Source: Oceanobacillus chungangensis (GTDB lineage Bacteria > Bacillota > Bacilli > Bacillales > Amphibacillaceae). Taken from it: a stretch of DNA of 64,000 nucleotides. The notes below the pieces were generated by a model. It did not search any database, was not told the origin of the DNA, and saw only the letters and a program-made list of their open reading frames with translations. The DNA lies in the NCBI RefSeq assembly GCF_003369565.1, contig NZ_PIOD01000006.1:62001-126000 (forward strand), read 5' to 3'. Of this stretch, positions 44,365 through 53,523 are shown one piece after another; the stretch's first letter is position 1, and every line of letters starts with the position of its first letter. The position numbers were made by a program, and so were the translations under genes.

Positions 44365-44787
44365 TTATACGCTAACATTCAAACCTTCAAAAACATTTAC
44401 AGCTGCCTGTGCTACTTGAACATCATGTTCTACAGAACTTCCACTCACACCTACAGCTCCAATAACTTTATTATCTCTAACAAGTGGGAAGCCACCACCG
44501 AAGACAACAAGGCGTCCATTATTTGTCGTGTTTAAACCATAAAGCTCCGCTTTAGGTACGGTAGCCTCAGCCAAGTTTGATGTTGGCATTTTTAGCGCAA
44601 CAGAAGTCCATGCCTTGTTTTGAGCGATTTCAATACTTGCAAGCCATGCATCATCCATACGATGAACGGCAATGAGGTTTCCACCTTCATCTACAACTGA
44701 AATAACCATCTGAACGCCAATCTTTTGTGCTTCCTTTTCTGCACCTTCAATTAATTGTTTTGCAATTTCTAAATTGATTTTACTCAT
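44365..44787 (-). CDS. GlcG/HbpS family (DUF336) protein
   Basis: A 140-residue protein. The fold signature is VVDEGGNLIAVHRMD near residues 30-45, then the FGGGFPLVRDNKVIGAVGVS core near 95-114 and an amphipathic last helix. Members include the heme-sensing HbpS and GlcG of glycolate operons, plus many in catabolic gene clusters with no known reaction. Two ATGs overlap (44790, 44787); the second has the better distance to AGGAGG. It is downstream of a LysR-type gene on the same strand. Confidence 0.85.
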   Translation of the reverse strand: MSKINLEIAKQLIEGAEKEAQKIGVQMVISVVDEGGNLIAVHRMDDAWLASIEIAQNKAWTSVALKMPTSNLAEATVPKAELYGLNTTNNGRLVVFGGGFPLVRDNKVIGAVGVSGSSVEHDVQVAQAAVNVFEGLNVSV

Positions 44788-44987
44788 CATAAATTCCTCC
44801 TAACATATTAGTCAATTTTATGTTTCTGAAACGCATTCATTTCTCGGAGAATAACTACACTACTTTTTGAATTAAGTGCGGTTAACATTTTCTATGATGT
44901 TTTAGCTTACTAATATCATAAACTGGATTTTCTATCTAGTAAAATGACCTGTAAAGATAATAGCTATCAGAAAAACTAATACTGGCA

Positions 44988-45896
44988 TTAGATTTCATTT
45001 ACTGCAACCTTGTAATATGGTGTCAACAACGGTGGATAAGCAATAGTTGTAAAGTTATCGATCGTCTCAATAAACTTATTGAGTGTATTGGTCAAATAGG
45101 CATCTTTCCGTATAATAAATACTGTAGATATTTTACTATATTTATCTGGAAGCGGGTGACATTGAATGGCTCCTTCCATTTCTAAATGCCTCACGGTAGA
45201 TTTTGGGACAAGGCTAATTCCAAGACCTGATATAACACTGCCGAGGATCGTTTCCAATGTACCGAATTCCATTATCTTCCCATTAATAATACCTTCCTCA
45301 CTTAGCCATCTCTCTAAGCGTGCGCGATAACTGCAACCCGTGTTGAAAACAAGAAGTGGTTTATTTTTCAGTTCATCAATAGATCTTCTTTCATCGTTGG
45401 ATATTAAAACTAAATTTTCCTGGAAAACTTCAATTTGTTCAATGTCAGGATGTGGACTAAAACCTGTAACAAATGCACCATCTAGCTTTCTTTTTAAGAT
45501 TTGATCAATAAGTTCTTCTGTCACACCGGTTATTAAGGATAAATCAACATTTGGATAATTTCTATGGTAGCTAGATAAAATGATTGGCAGTTTAATAACC
45601 GTTTCAACTGTTCCAATTTCTAATGTACCAGATGGGCTATCGGAATCTTGGAAGGCTTTTTTCATATCGTCAATCATGGAGAGTATCTTTTCTGAATAGG
45701 CTAGAAGTTTCTTACCTTCAGAATTTAAGGTTGTCCCACGACTGTGCCGGTGAAATAATTGCGTTTGCAATTCTGTTTCCAGCAATTTAATTCTGGCAGT
45801 GACATGTGATTGAACAAAGTTTAATTCATTTGCTGCTTTGCTAATACTACTAAGATGGGCAACGCTTTGAAAAATACGCAAATCTTTAATCTCCAT
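44988..45896 (-). CDS. LysR-family transcriptional regulator
   Basis: A 302-residue LysR protein: winged HTH at residues 1-60 (IFQSVAHLSSISKAANELNF, then SHVTARIKLLE) and a periplasmic-binding-like effector domain from ~88. It resembles Bacillus CzcR/YofA-type members. It is transcribed away from the catabolic locus at 46365 and towards the GlcG-like gene. It may control the creatinine genes across the 470-base divergent region (inference). Confidence 0.9.
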   Translation of the reverse strand: MEIKDLRIFQSVAHLSSISKAANELNFVQSHVTARIKLLETELQTQLFHRHSRGTTLNSEGKKLLAYSEKILSMIDDMKKAFQDSDSPSGTLEIGTVETVIKLPIILSSYHRNYPNVDLSLITGVTEELIDQILKRKLDGAFVTGFSPHPDIEQIEVFQENLVLISNDERRSIDELKNKPLLVFNTGCSYRARLERWLSEEGIINGKIMEFGTLETILGSVISGLGISLVPKSTVRHLEMEGAIQCHPLPDKYSKISTVFIIRKDAYLTNTLNKFIETIDNFTTIAYPPLLTPYYKVAVNEI

Positions 45897-46221
45897 TAGA
45901 ACCCCCCTAAAAAGCCGTAATATTTTCTTAAAGCACTCAGCAATGATGATAGAATTGATTATTGGCTACCTTTTCTCATTATGAATAACTATATTTTATA
46001 ATAGTCTAAAAATATAAACAAGTGGGAAAAGTCCTGTTATAAGGTTTATACCACTTTTTACTGGCCGTAAGATCGAGGGGCAGTATAATTCAAGTATTCG
46101 CTTAAGTGTGGGGGAATGCCTAAATGTTCGATACTGCTTAACTAACCTCTTCAAGGAATGAGAAGGACAGATAGTAAATCATAGCATCTGAATTAGGAAT
46201 AACAATCATCATTTCTAATTA

Positions 46222-46267
46222 TTGTACATCATTACTGTCAAGCTTTATAATTGTGTAAACGCTTACA
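46222..46267 (+). promoter_or_regulatory. Promoter with CcpA cre site ahead of the creatinine locus
   Basis: TTGTAC (46222) and TATAAT (46246-46251) with an 18-base spacer. The perfect cre palindrome TGTAAACGCTTACA follows at 46254-46267, over the likely transcription start. Carbon-catabolite repression by CcpA is expected. The remaining bases between the LysR gene and this promoter hold no gene. Confidence 0.8.
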
Positions 46268-46364
46268 ATATTATTCATTAAATTTATATTTAAAGAGGTG
46301 CCTAAATTAATAATACATGGTAAGCAATCGGAAAGTGGGCTAGCGATGGAAGAGGGGGGAATCA

Positions 46365-47672
46365 ATGGAAAGTCTAGGAGAGGATGCCAGAGTAGTAGAT
46401 ACAGCAGGGTTAAGAAAGTCAGTATTCGGTGCAGCAATTGGTAATTTGATAGAATGGTTTGACTATGCTACATATGGCTATTTGGCGACAGTCATTGCAG
46501 CAGTGTTTTTTGCTCCAGGTAATGAGACTGCAGCGTTACTAGCAACATTTGCAGTATTTGCAGCTTCATTTATAGTACGGCCGCTTGGAGGTGTGATCTG
46601 GGGATATTATGGTGACAGGATTGGCAGAAAACGTATTTTGGTTTTAACTGTTATTATTATGTCTTTATCAACGTTTATGATAGGAATCATACCTGGTTAC
46701 GCATCGATAGGGATAGCGGCGCCTATTTTGCTCCTGGTCTGTCGCCTCGTTCAAGGTTTTTCGGCATCTGGAGAATATGCAGGTGCAGCTGCTTTTATTG
46801 CAGAGCATGCTCCAGATTCAAAAAGGGGTCTATTGGTTAGTATGGTACCAGCAAGTACTGCCGCAGGGCTTGTATTAGGGGCAATAATTGCCTCACTACT
46901 AGAATTTAATCTTTCAACAGAGGCATTACAGAGCTGGGGCTGGCGGATTCCGTTTCTTTTGTCTGCACCCCTAGGTATATTCGCATTGTTTATTCGACTA
47001 AAACTAGAAGATGCAGAACTATTCAAGGAAATGGAGAAGAAAGAGCAATCTTCTAATAAGAAGAAAAACACCTCTATGTTAAAAGGGATAAAGCAAAACT
47101 TTCGGCAAGTTGTAGCAGCTTTAGGTGTAGTATCTCTTAACGCTGTAGGGTTTTACATTATATTAACATACATGCCTACCTATCTTTCACAGGAATTAGG
47201 ATTCAATGCTGCATCATCTATTTTGACGACGATTTTATCACTTGGTTCTTATGTTCTTTTGCTGCCATTGATTGGTTTTATTGCCGACAGGGTTGGGAGA
47301 AAGCCGGTATTAATTACTGCTTGTGTGCTATTTCTTTTGCTGACGTACCCTACTTTTGTAATGCTTTCGTGGGGTGGCGTGTATGCCATATTGGCGCAAA
47401 TCCTTCTAGGCGCAATTTTGGCAGGCAATGACGGTGTACTTGCTACCTTTTTATCTGAAATGTTTCCTACAAATGTTCGATATAGCTGTTTTGCACTATC
47501 ATTTAACTCGAGTAATGCACTGTTTGGTGGCACTGCACCATTTGTCGCAACATTCCTTATTGCTACAACAAATAATACATTTGCTCCAGCCTTTTATCTC
47601 ATGGGTGCTGCAGTTGTTGCTTTCATCGCATTGTTCTGGACGAAAGAAACTGCGAACCAACCATTAAGATAA
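46365..47672 (+). CDS. MFS metabolite:H+ symporter (MHS family)
   Basis: A 435-residue, 12-helix MFS protein with the MHS features IGNLIEWFDYATYGYLA in helix 1, RPLGGVIWGYYGDRIGRKR and GFSASGEYAGAAAFIAEHAP, as in ProP, KgtP and ShiA. It imports an organic acid or zwitterion by proton symport. It is the first gene behind a cre-containing promoter, upstream of the creatininase gene, so creatine, creatinine or sarcosine are plausible substrates (inference). GAGGGGGG lies upstream of the ATG. Confidence 0.87.
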   Translation: MESLGEDARVVDTAGLRKSVFGAAIGNLIEWFDYATYGYLATVIAAVFFAPGNETAALLATFAVFAASFIVRPLGGVIWGYYGDRIGRKRILVLTVIIMSLSTFMIGIIPGYASIGIAAPILLLVCRLVQGFSASGEYAGAAAFIAEHAPDSKRGLLVSMVPASTAAGLVLGAIIASLLEFNLSTEALQSWGWRIPFLLSAPLGIFALFIRLKLEDAELFKEMEKKEQSSNKKKNTSMLKGIKQNFRQVVAALGVVSLNAVGFYIILTYMPTYLSQELGFNAASSILTTILSLGSYVLLLPLIGFIADRVGRKPVLITACVLFLLLTYPTFVMLSWGGVYAILAQILLGAILAGNDGVLATFLSEMFPTNVRYSCFALSFNSSNALFGGTAPFVATFLIATTNNTFAPAFYLMGAAVVAFIALFWTKETANQPLR

Positions 47673-47793
47673 GTATGTTTGAAAAAATTATTTAAAGGGG
47701 GTGGATTCGGCGGGAATCACTTAGCATCCATAGAAAATCAAAAGCGATGTAGCAATTGTTTTTAAAATATTAAAGCGGGGATGTGTCCATGTT

Positions 47794-49149
47794 ATGAAAG
47801 GGAAAGTGACGAAGGAATATGTCGATGTTGATTATACCTTGACCCATGTACCTATGCATGCAAGAAAGACTTGGTATTCTATATTTGCAATATTGCTAGG
47901 ATTTACTTTCATTGTCACAACGATGGCAGCCGGGGCAAGTCTTGGAACATCTATGATTCTAAGTGATTTAATTAAAGTACTATTACTCGGTAATTTAATC
48001 CTATCCCTATACGTAGGGATTCTATGTTGGATTTCAGCTAAAACAGGATTGAATACGATATTATTGGCACGGTACACTTTAGGAAAACTAGGATCAAAGT
48101 GGACGGATATTATACTAGGAGGAACGCAAATTTTCTGGTATGCATTCCAGGCCGCTTATATGGGGAAAGTGTTTACAGCAGCGCTTGGTTTAGAAGCATA
48201 TTTCATCCCAATTACAATATTCTGGTCGCTTTTCATGGGTGCTTTTGCTATATGGGGTACGAAGGGGATGGAAATAGTAGCATATGCTTCGATACCACCA
48301 TTTCTATATTTAGCCTATAAAATTCCAGCAGTAAGTATCGAACAAGCTGGAGGAATACGAGAACTTTTTGCAATTGAACCGACAACAACGATTACCTTTG
48401 CCGCAGCAATAACGATAGTGATTGGTGCATTTATTTCTGGAGGTACACAAGCACCGAATTGGGCACGCTTTGCAAAAACACCTAGAACAGCATTTACTGT
48501 GTCATTTATGGCCTTTTTAATCGGAAATGTTGTTATGGCAATATCTGGTATGCTAGGTGGATTAGTGATGCAAGAAGAGGATATGGTAAATATCTTGATT
48601 AAAATGGGAATCATTGTAATGGCCATGCTTATCTTAATATTTAATATATGGACAACAAATACAACATCAGCGTATTCTTTTGGTGTTGCGGGAGCCGAAT
48701 TCTTTAATAAACCGAATAAAGTCCCGTTTGTAATTGGGGGACTTATTATCGCTACAATACTGGCAACAACAGGTATATATGAGGTGTTTATCTCCTTCCT
48801 AACAATATTAGGAGTGTTTGTACCTTCACTTGGAGGGCTAATTATAGGGGATTATCTATTTAACTGGAGAAAATCATTACCTAGAATTGAAGACGTTAAA
48901 TTCAGGATGGTTCGATACTCCAATTTATCCGCTTATATTTTGGCAACATTGGGTGCCTATCTGAGTTCTGTGTTTGAGATAGGACTTCCACCGCTTAATG
49001 GTATTCTCTTAGGAATTGGGTTAGTATATGTTATGAAGGTTATTTTTGGAAAATTAGGAATAGATGACAATCATGAGATAAAGAATGAAGCGGATTTTAT
49101 TAACAGTAAAGATGATATAGACATTGATGTTGATGTAGCTAAGATGTAG
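47794..49149 (+). CDS. NCS1-type permease (CodB-like, probable creatinine transporter)
   Basis: A 451-residue protein with about 12 helices, of the purine-cytosine permease (NCS1) family: GASLGTSMILSDL near residue 50, GGTQIFWYAFQAAYMGKVF and GGTQAPNWARFAKTPRTA. Family members carry cytosine, allantoin, hydantoins and, in creatinine-degrading bacteria, creatinine. It lies between the MHS transporter and creatininase, so creatinine uptake is the best guess. The ribosome site is weak (GGGG, 13 bases upstream). Confidence 0.85.
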   Translation: MKGKVTKEYVDVDYTLTHVPMHARKTWYSIFAILLGFTFIVTTMAAGASLGTSMILSDLIKVLLLGNLILSLYVGILCWISAKTGLNTILLARYTLGKLGSKWTDIILGGTQIFWYAFQAAYMGKVFTAALGLEAYFIPITIFWSLFMGAFAIWGTKGMEIVAYASIPPFLYLAYKIPAVSIEQAGGIRELFAIEPTTTITFAAAITIVIGAFISGGTQAPNWARFAKTPRTAFTVSFMAFLIGNVVMAISGMLGGLVMQEEDMVNILIKMGIIVMAMLILIFNIWTTNTTSAYSFGVAGAEFFNKPNKVPFVIGGLIIATILATTGIYEVFISFLTILGVFVPSLGGLIIGDYLFNWRKSLPRIEDVKFRMVRYSNLSAYILATLGAYLSSVFEIGLPPLNGILLGIGLVYVMKVIFGKLGIDDNHEIKNEADFINSKDDIDIDVDVAKM

Positions 49150-49189
49150 GAACTGTTTTTTTACAAAATAGGAAGGAAGGGTGAATGTA

Positions 49190-49966
49190 TTGAGTAGTCT
49201 AATTAGAAATATGACTTGGAAGGAATATCATTCTAAAGTGGAGGATCATATACTTATTTTGCCTGTTGGTTCGACTGAACAGCATGGTCCGCATTTACCA
49301 TTAGGTGTTGATTCAATTATTTCAGAAAGGTACAGCCATGCGATAGCACAGAAAGTTAAAGCAGTTATTGCTCCAACAATAAATTTTGGTTATAAATCAC
49401 AACCGGCTAGTGGAGGAGGTCCACTGTTCCCCGGCACGGTTGATTTAAATGGGGCTACGCTGACCTCTCTGATCTATGATGTGCTAAAGGAGTTTATTGA
49501 TGATGGGTGGAAGAAAATTTTAATTATGAGCGGACATTATGAAAATGATGCATTTCTTGCTGAAGCTTGTGATCTTCTACTAAGGAATCAAAAGGAAGCA
49601 TATCCTAAAATTCTACTAACCAATTGGTGGGATAATATCTCGCAGGAAATATTGCCTGTGATATTTGATGAGGTGGAATTTAAGGGGTGGGCAATGGAGC
49701 ATGCTGCTATTACAGAGACATCAATGATGATGTATTTTACACCAGATCTTGTCCATGAAAATCTTATCACAGATGATGCGATTGAAAATCCGCCGACATA
49801 TCAAAGATTCCCGCCATCTGAAACGTTGATTCCATCTTCAGGTTGTCTTTATACTGGAAAATCTAGCACAGCTGAAAAAGGTCGCCTAATCGTTGATGAT
49901 GTAGTAAATAATATAATTTCAATTTTGAAGAAGGAATTTACTGTATCCGAAGTGAAATATGTTTAG
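49190..49966 (+). CDS. crnA: Creatininase (creatinine amidohydrolase)
   Basis: A 258-residue enzyme that opens the creatinine ring to creatine. The metal ligands are all present: Glu30 and His32 (STEQHG), Asp41, His116 and Glu118 (SGHYEN). Each is offset by exactly four from the Pseudomonas putida positions (34, 36, 45, 120, 122) as I recall them. GYKSQPASGGG and PGTVDLNGATLT also match closely. The upstream GTG 49181 touches AGGAAGG; TTG 49190 is 9 bases away. It is 40 bases after the permease. Confidence 0.93.
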   Translation: MSSLIRNMTWKEYHSKVEDHILILPVGSTEQHGPHLPLGVDSIISERYSHAIAQKVKAVIAPTINFGYKSQPASGGGPLFPGTVDLNGATLTSLIYDVLKEFIDDGWKKILIMSGHYENDAFLAEACDLLLRNQKEAYPKILLTNWWDNISQEILPVIFDEVEFKGWAMEHAAITETSMMMYFTPDLVHENLITDDAIENPPTYQRFPPSETLIPSSGCLYTGKSSTAEKGRLIVDDVVNNIISILKKEFTVSEVKYV

Positions 49967-50006
49967 ATAAATGGAAAACTAAATTATAAAGTAGGAAGTG
50001 TCAATT

Positions 50007-51293
50007 ATGAAAGCTTTTCATAAAGGGTGGTTTGTACTTTTTATAGGTGTCCTAAACTTATTAGCTTTTCTTGGGTTGGGGCGTTTTTCACTCGGGACCA
50101 TTTTTCCTTTTATGAAAGCAGGCTTGGACCTAACGTACAGTGAAATAGGAATTGTTTCATCCGCTATCTTTTTGGGATATGTGATTAGTGCTTCCCTAGC
50201 CGGAAATATTTCAGTCCGTTTCAGTCTGTCCGCTAAAAAAATGATTGTATTCTCACTCATATTAACCTGCGCTGGGATGTTTGCCGGCGCATTATCATTT
50301 AATTTTTTGTCTGCGTTCTGCGCTTGTTTTCTTATTGGAATTGGGGCAGGGATAGGAAATACAATTACACTTAGTCTTATTGGAAATTGGTTCTCTCCTA
50401 AGCGTAAAGGAATGGCAATCGGAATCGCTTATTCCGGTGCGGGACTTGGCATGGCGGTTAGCGGTTTCGTTGTTCCAATTATCATTTCGTTAAATATTGA
50501 CAAAGGATGGCAAATTAGTTGGTATACAATGGGAGCCGTTGTATTAATCATTATACCGATTAATTTGCTTTTTTTAAATAACACTCCCGAGGAAGTCGGT
50601 CTGAAGCCAATAGATGCGAAAAATAATACTGAATTACTGCTTCATGCAAATACCGAATTACAGCATGATAATAAGGAAAAAAACGTATACAAAAATAAAA
50701 CAATATGGATGACAGGCATGATTTACATGGCGTGGGGATTTAGTTATATCATGTTTTCAACATTTTTAGTGGATTATCTGATGAAGGAGATACATCTTGA
50801 TAAAGAAGCTGCTGGCAGCTTTTTCGCGTTTGCTGGGTTAGGCAGTATTATAAGCGGATATATATGGGGGCATATATCAGATCGAATCGGAAGAACTTCT
50901 ACACTGTTCATTGTTCTCGTTGTACAATCTGTTATATTGATCCTATTTGGTTTCGTTCATCAACCAGTTTTGCTGCTTATTAATGCGATTGTTTATGCCG
51001 TAACACTTTGGGCAATACCGACGACGATGGCTGCGTCTATTAGTGATTTCATCCATCCGATTAACGTGCCAACTGGAATTGGATTCATTACACTGTTTTT
51101 TGGTATTGGACAATTTATCTCACCTATTGTTATTAGTTCCATCGTGGATTTTACCGGATTTTATTTTATTGCTTTTATCGTCTCTTCCATCGTTTGTTTT
51201 ATGGGTGGGCTAGGATGTATAAAGCTATATATGATGCAAAAGACAAAATCTCCCCAAAGAAAAAATATCATTACACATCATATTAATTCATAA
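50007..51293 (+). CDS. MFS transporter in the creatinine locus
   Basis: A 428-residue, 12-helix MFS protein: GRFSLGTIFPFMKAGLDLTY at the start, an IGNWFSPKRKGMAIGIAYSG motif after helix 4, and a second-half GHISDRIGRTS. It looks like an organic-acid or oxalate/formate-type carrier. GTG 49998 abuts AGGAAG, so ATG 50007 is chosen. It lies between creatininase and creatinase. It might import creatine or export a product; the sequence alone cannot tell. Confidence 0.83.
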   Translation: MKAFHKGWFVLFIGVLNLLAFLGLGRFSLGTIFPFMKAGLDLTYSEIGIVSSAIFLGYVISASLAGNISVRFSLSAKKMIVFSLILTCAGMFAGALSFNFLSAFCACFLIGIGAGIGNTITLSLIGNWFSPKRKGMAIGIAYSGAGLGMAVSGFVVPIIISLNIDKGWQISWYTMGAVVLIIIPINLLFLNNTPEEVGLKPIDAKNNTELLLHANTELQHDNKEKNVYKNKTIWMTGMIYMAWGFSYIMFSTFLVDYLMKEIHLDKEAAGSFFAFAGLGSIISGYIWGHISDRIGRTSTLFIVLVVQSVILILFGFVHQPVLLLINAIVYAVTLWAIPTTMAASISDFIHPINVPTGIGFITLFFGIGQFISPIVISSIVDFTGFYFIAFIVSSIVCFMGGLGCIKLYMMQKTKSPQRKNIITHHINS

Positions 51294-51427
51294 TCAGAAT
51301 TTCTATAGAAAAGATGCAATCAAACATTAATAGCAATCTGTAAAACAGATATGTTTCATTGGTTTTAGCTATTATACAGGAACATTTCTATCTATTATAC
51401 TAATATTAATCATTAAAATCACCATTA

Positions 51428-51441
51428 TGTAAACGCATACA
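51428..51441. promoter_or_regulatory. CcpA cre-like site upstream of creatinase
   Basis: TGTAAACGCATACA, nearly the same palindrome as the cre ahead of the MHS transporter. It lies ~115 bases before the creatinase start in a 263-base gap, which implies its own catabolite-repressed promoter. Confidence 0.7.
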
Positions 51442-51556
51442 TTCGAGGGTTGGAACATTTAATCAAAAGTTGCAGGAGGCGATAGGAGCAGTAGAACAAT
51501 CTTTAGCTGACTATTAAAAAGGTAGATTGAAGATTAAAAATGGGAGGGTTATACAA

Positions 51557-52780
51557 ATGCAAAAAGTAAATGATCTTGAAAGAATAAAAATAATTGAAAA
51601 TGGAGAAAAGGTGCAACCAACCTTTTCAAAGCAAGAGATGGAAAATCGCAATGCTATTTTACGTCAAAAAATGGCTGAATTGGATTTGGATGCAGTGTTA
51701 TTCACTTCATATCATAATATAAACTACTATAGTGATTTCCTTTATACTTCATTCGGACGATCATATGCTCTTGTAGTAACCCAGGATAAACATTTTACTG
51801 TTAGTGCCAATATTGATGGCGGGCAGCCATGGCGCCGCAGTTTTGGCGATAACATTGTATATACGGATTGGCAAAAGGATAATTACTTGCATAGCATTCA
51901 AAAGATATTAGGAACGATACCGAAACGATTAGGTGTGGAAGATGATCATGTCACACTGGAAATGCGCAAGAAAGTAGAGGATGCATTTCCGAATGCTGAA
52001 CTTATTGATGTTTCAAAAATAACGATGCGTCAACGAATGTTCAAATCTGAGGAAGAAATCGAGCTGATTAAAAATGGTGCACGTATCGCCGATATCGGTG
52101 GTGCCGCAGTTGTTGAAGCAATCAAAGAGGGTGTACCAGAATACGAGGTCGCACTTCACGGTACACAAGCGATGACCCGCGAAATTGCCCGTACGTATCC
52201 ACACGCAGAACTAAGAGATACATGGATATGGTTCCAGTCCGGGATAAATACGGATGGGGCACATAACTGGGCGACTTCACGCAAAGTACAGCGCGGTGAG
52301 ATACTTAGTTTAAACTGTTTTCCGATGATTGCTGGTTATTATACAGCACTGGAACGTACGTTATTTTTAGAAGAAGTTCCTGAGAGACATCTTGAACTAT
52401 GGGAAATAAATGTAAAAGTTCATGAAAGAGGACTTCAACTGATCAAGCCTGGTGTAAGATGTATGGATATCGCTTTAGAATTAAATGACATTTATCGTGA
52501 GCATAACCTACTTGCAAACCGTACATTCGGCTATGGGCATTCTTTCGGGGTGCTAGGTCATTATTATGGTAGGGAAGCAGGGCTTGAGCTACGTGAAGAC
52601 ATTGAAACTGTCATCGAGCCGGGAATGGTTATCTCTATGGAGCCAATGATAATGGTTCCAGAAGGTGAGCCCGGTGCAGGCGGATATCGTGAACACGACA
52701 TTCTTGTTGTAACAGTAAATGGTGCTGAAAATATCACTAAATTCCCATATGGTCCAGAACATAATATTATTAAGAAGTAA
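51557..52780 (+). CDS. Creatinase (creatine amidinohydrolase)
   Basis: A 407-residue pita-bread-fold (M24-like) enzyme that splits creatine to sarcosine and urea. Whole stretches match P. putida creatinase as I recall it: FTSYHNINYYSDFLY, SANIDGGQPWRR, FQSGINTDGAHN with catalytic His236 (His232 in P. putida), FPMIAGYYTALERTLFL and GYGHSFG. Metal-ligand residues of aminopeptidase P relatives are not expected. A TTG 30 bases upstream is in frame, but GGGAGGG lies 8 bases before ATG 51557. A terminator follows. Confidence 0.95.
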   Translation: MQKVNDLERIKIIENGEKVQPTFSKQEMENRNAILRQKMAELDLDAVLFTSYHNINYYSDFLYTSFGRSYALVVTQDKHFTVSANIDGGQPWRRSFGDNIVYTDWQKDNYLHSIQKILGTIPKRLGVEDDHVTLEMRKKVEDAFPNAELIDVSKITMRQRMFKSEEEIELIKNGARIADIGGAAVVEAIKEGVPEYEVALHGTQAMTREIARTYPHAELRDTWIWFQSGINTDGAHNWATSRKVQRGEILSLNCFPMIAGYYTALERTLFLEEVPERHLELWEINVKVHERGLQLIKPGVRCMDIALELNDIYREHNLLANRTFGYGHSFGVLGHYYGREAGLELREDIETVIEPGMVISMEPMIMVPEGEPGAGGYREHDILVVTVNGAENITKFPYGPEHNIIKK

Positions 52781-52830
52781 TAACTCGGATCACTAATCAC
52801 GAACGGACTCTATTAATGAAGCTCCCAAAG

Positions 52831-52865
52831 TGCCCACCTGTATCAAAAGGTGGGCATCACTTTTT
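52831..52865 (+). terminator. Terminator after creatinase
   Basis: TGCCCACCT / AGGTGGGCA perfect stem with an 8-base loop, then TCACTTTTT. Confidence 0.9.
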
Positions 52866-53136
52866 CCCTTTAGGCCTTATAATTAAAATTTGAGACTGAG
52901 GTAACGCTTCTTATCAAAAAATCTTCCGCTATTTATATTAAGTGCGATGTTGATTATTGCTTCCGAATAGCTCCTTGTATAGTAGGGGTTACTGTATGAA
53001 AAATTGATAGTAATGCATTTTCGTTGGATAATGCTGCTTTAAAAGAGTCTTTTGTTTTTTTCTCCAATATTCAGCTATGTGTAAGGGAAGCGCTCTCTCT
53101 TTATAGAAAGATAGTAACTTCTTCTCGCACCACTCC

Positions 53137-53254
53137 AGCGGAGAAAATACACGAAGACTCCTGCGGGAGGAAGGGCCTAGGTGAGACTTTGAAGTGCGAA
53201 AGCACAAGAAGGCTCACCAGCCCCCCGCGGAAAGCGTAGTGTATTTTCGCAGCG
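53137..53254. repeat. Palindromic ~118-bp intergenic repeat (Bacillaceae type)
   Basis: The ends are inverted: GCGGAGAAAATACAC at the left and GTGTATTTTCGCAGC at the right. Inside are further complementary pieces (CTCCTGCGGGAGG; GTGAGAC and GCTCACC; GTGCGAAAGCAC hairpin). GC content is clearly above the surroundings. Similar elements are common between genes in Bacillus relatives. A shortened inverted copy is at 39079. The rest of the 52781-53523 gap holds no gene. Confidence 0.75.
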
Positions 53255-53448
53255 ACTAGCCCGTGAGCAATTTCCATTTCAAGCAGATTTTATCGACTAC
53301 GAGTTATCAATTATCACCTCAAAATTAACAGTCTAAGCCTGATAGAGCATTCACTAATTCAGATGGAAGACATCTCTTTCCATCATTATACGTGAAGGTG
53401 AAATCATTATATAATTTATTTAAACAAGCTAGATGGCAATGTAAAACG

Positions 53449-53462
53449 TTGAAAGCGATTAC
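53449..53462. promoter_or_regulatory. CcpA cre-like site upstream of sarcosine oxidase
   Basis: TTGAAAGCGATTAC fits the cre consensus WTGNAANCGNWNNCW except the last base, 61 bases before the start codon. TATAAT lies upstream at 53410. Confidence 0.6.
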
Positions 53463-53523
53463 GGAGAAAAAATGGAAAAAACAAGTTACCCAAAAAACTT
53501 CAAATCTAATAGGGGGATTATGA

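Noticed and set aside
51557..52780. Xaa-Pro aminopeptidase (M24)
   Set aside because: Same fold, but the sequence follows creatinase throughout, including catalytic His236 in GINTDGAHN, and creatininase lies upstream.
52989..53239. Open frames of ~70 codons on both strands around the palindromic repeat
   Set aside because: They coincide with the GC-richer repeat element and have no start signals or similarity.
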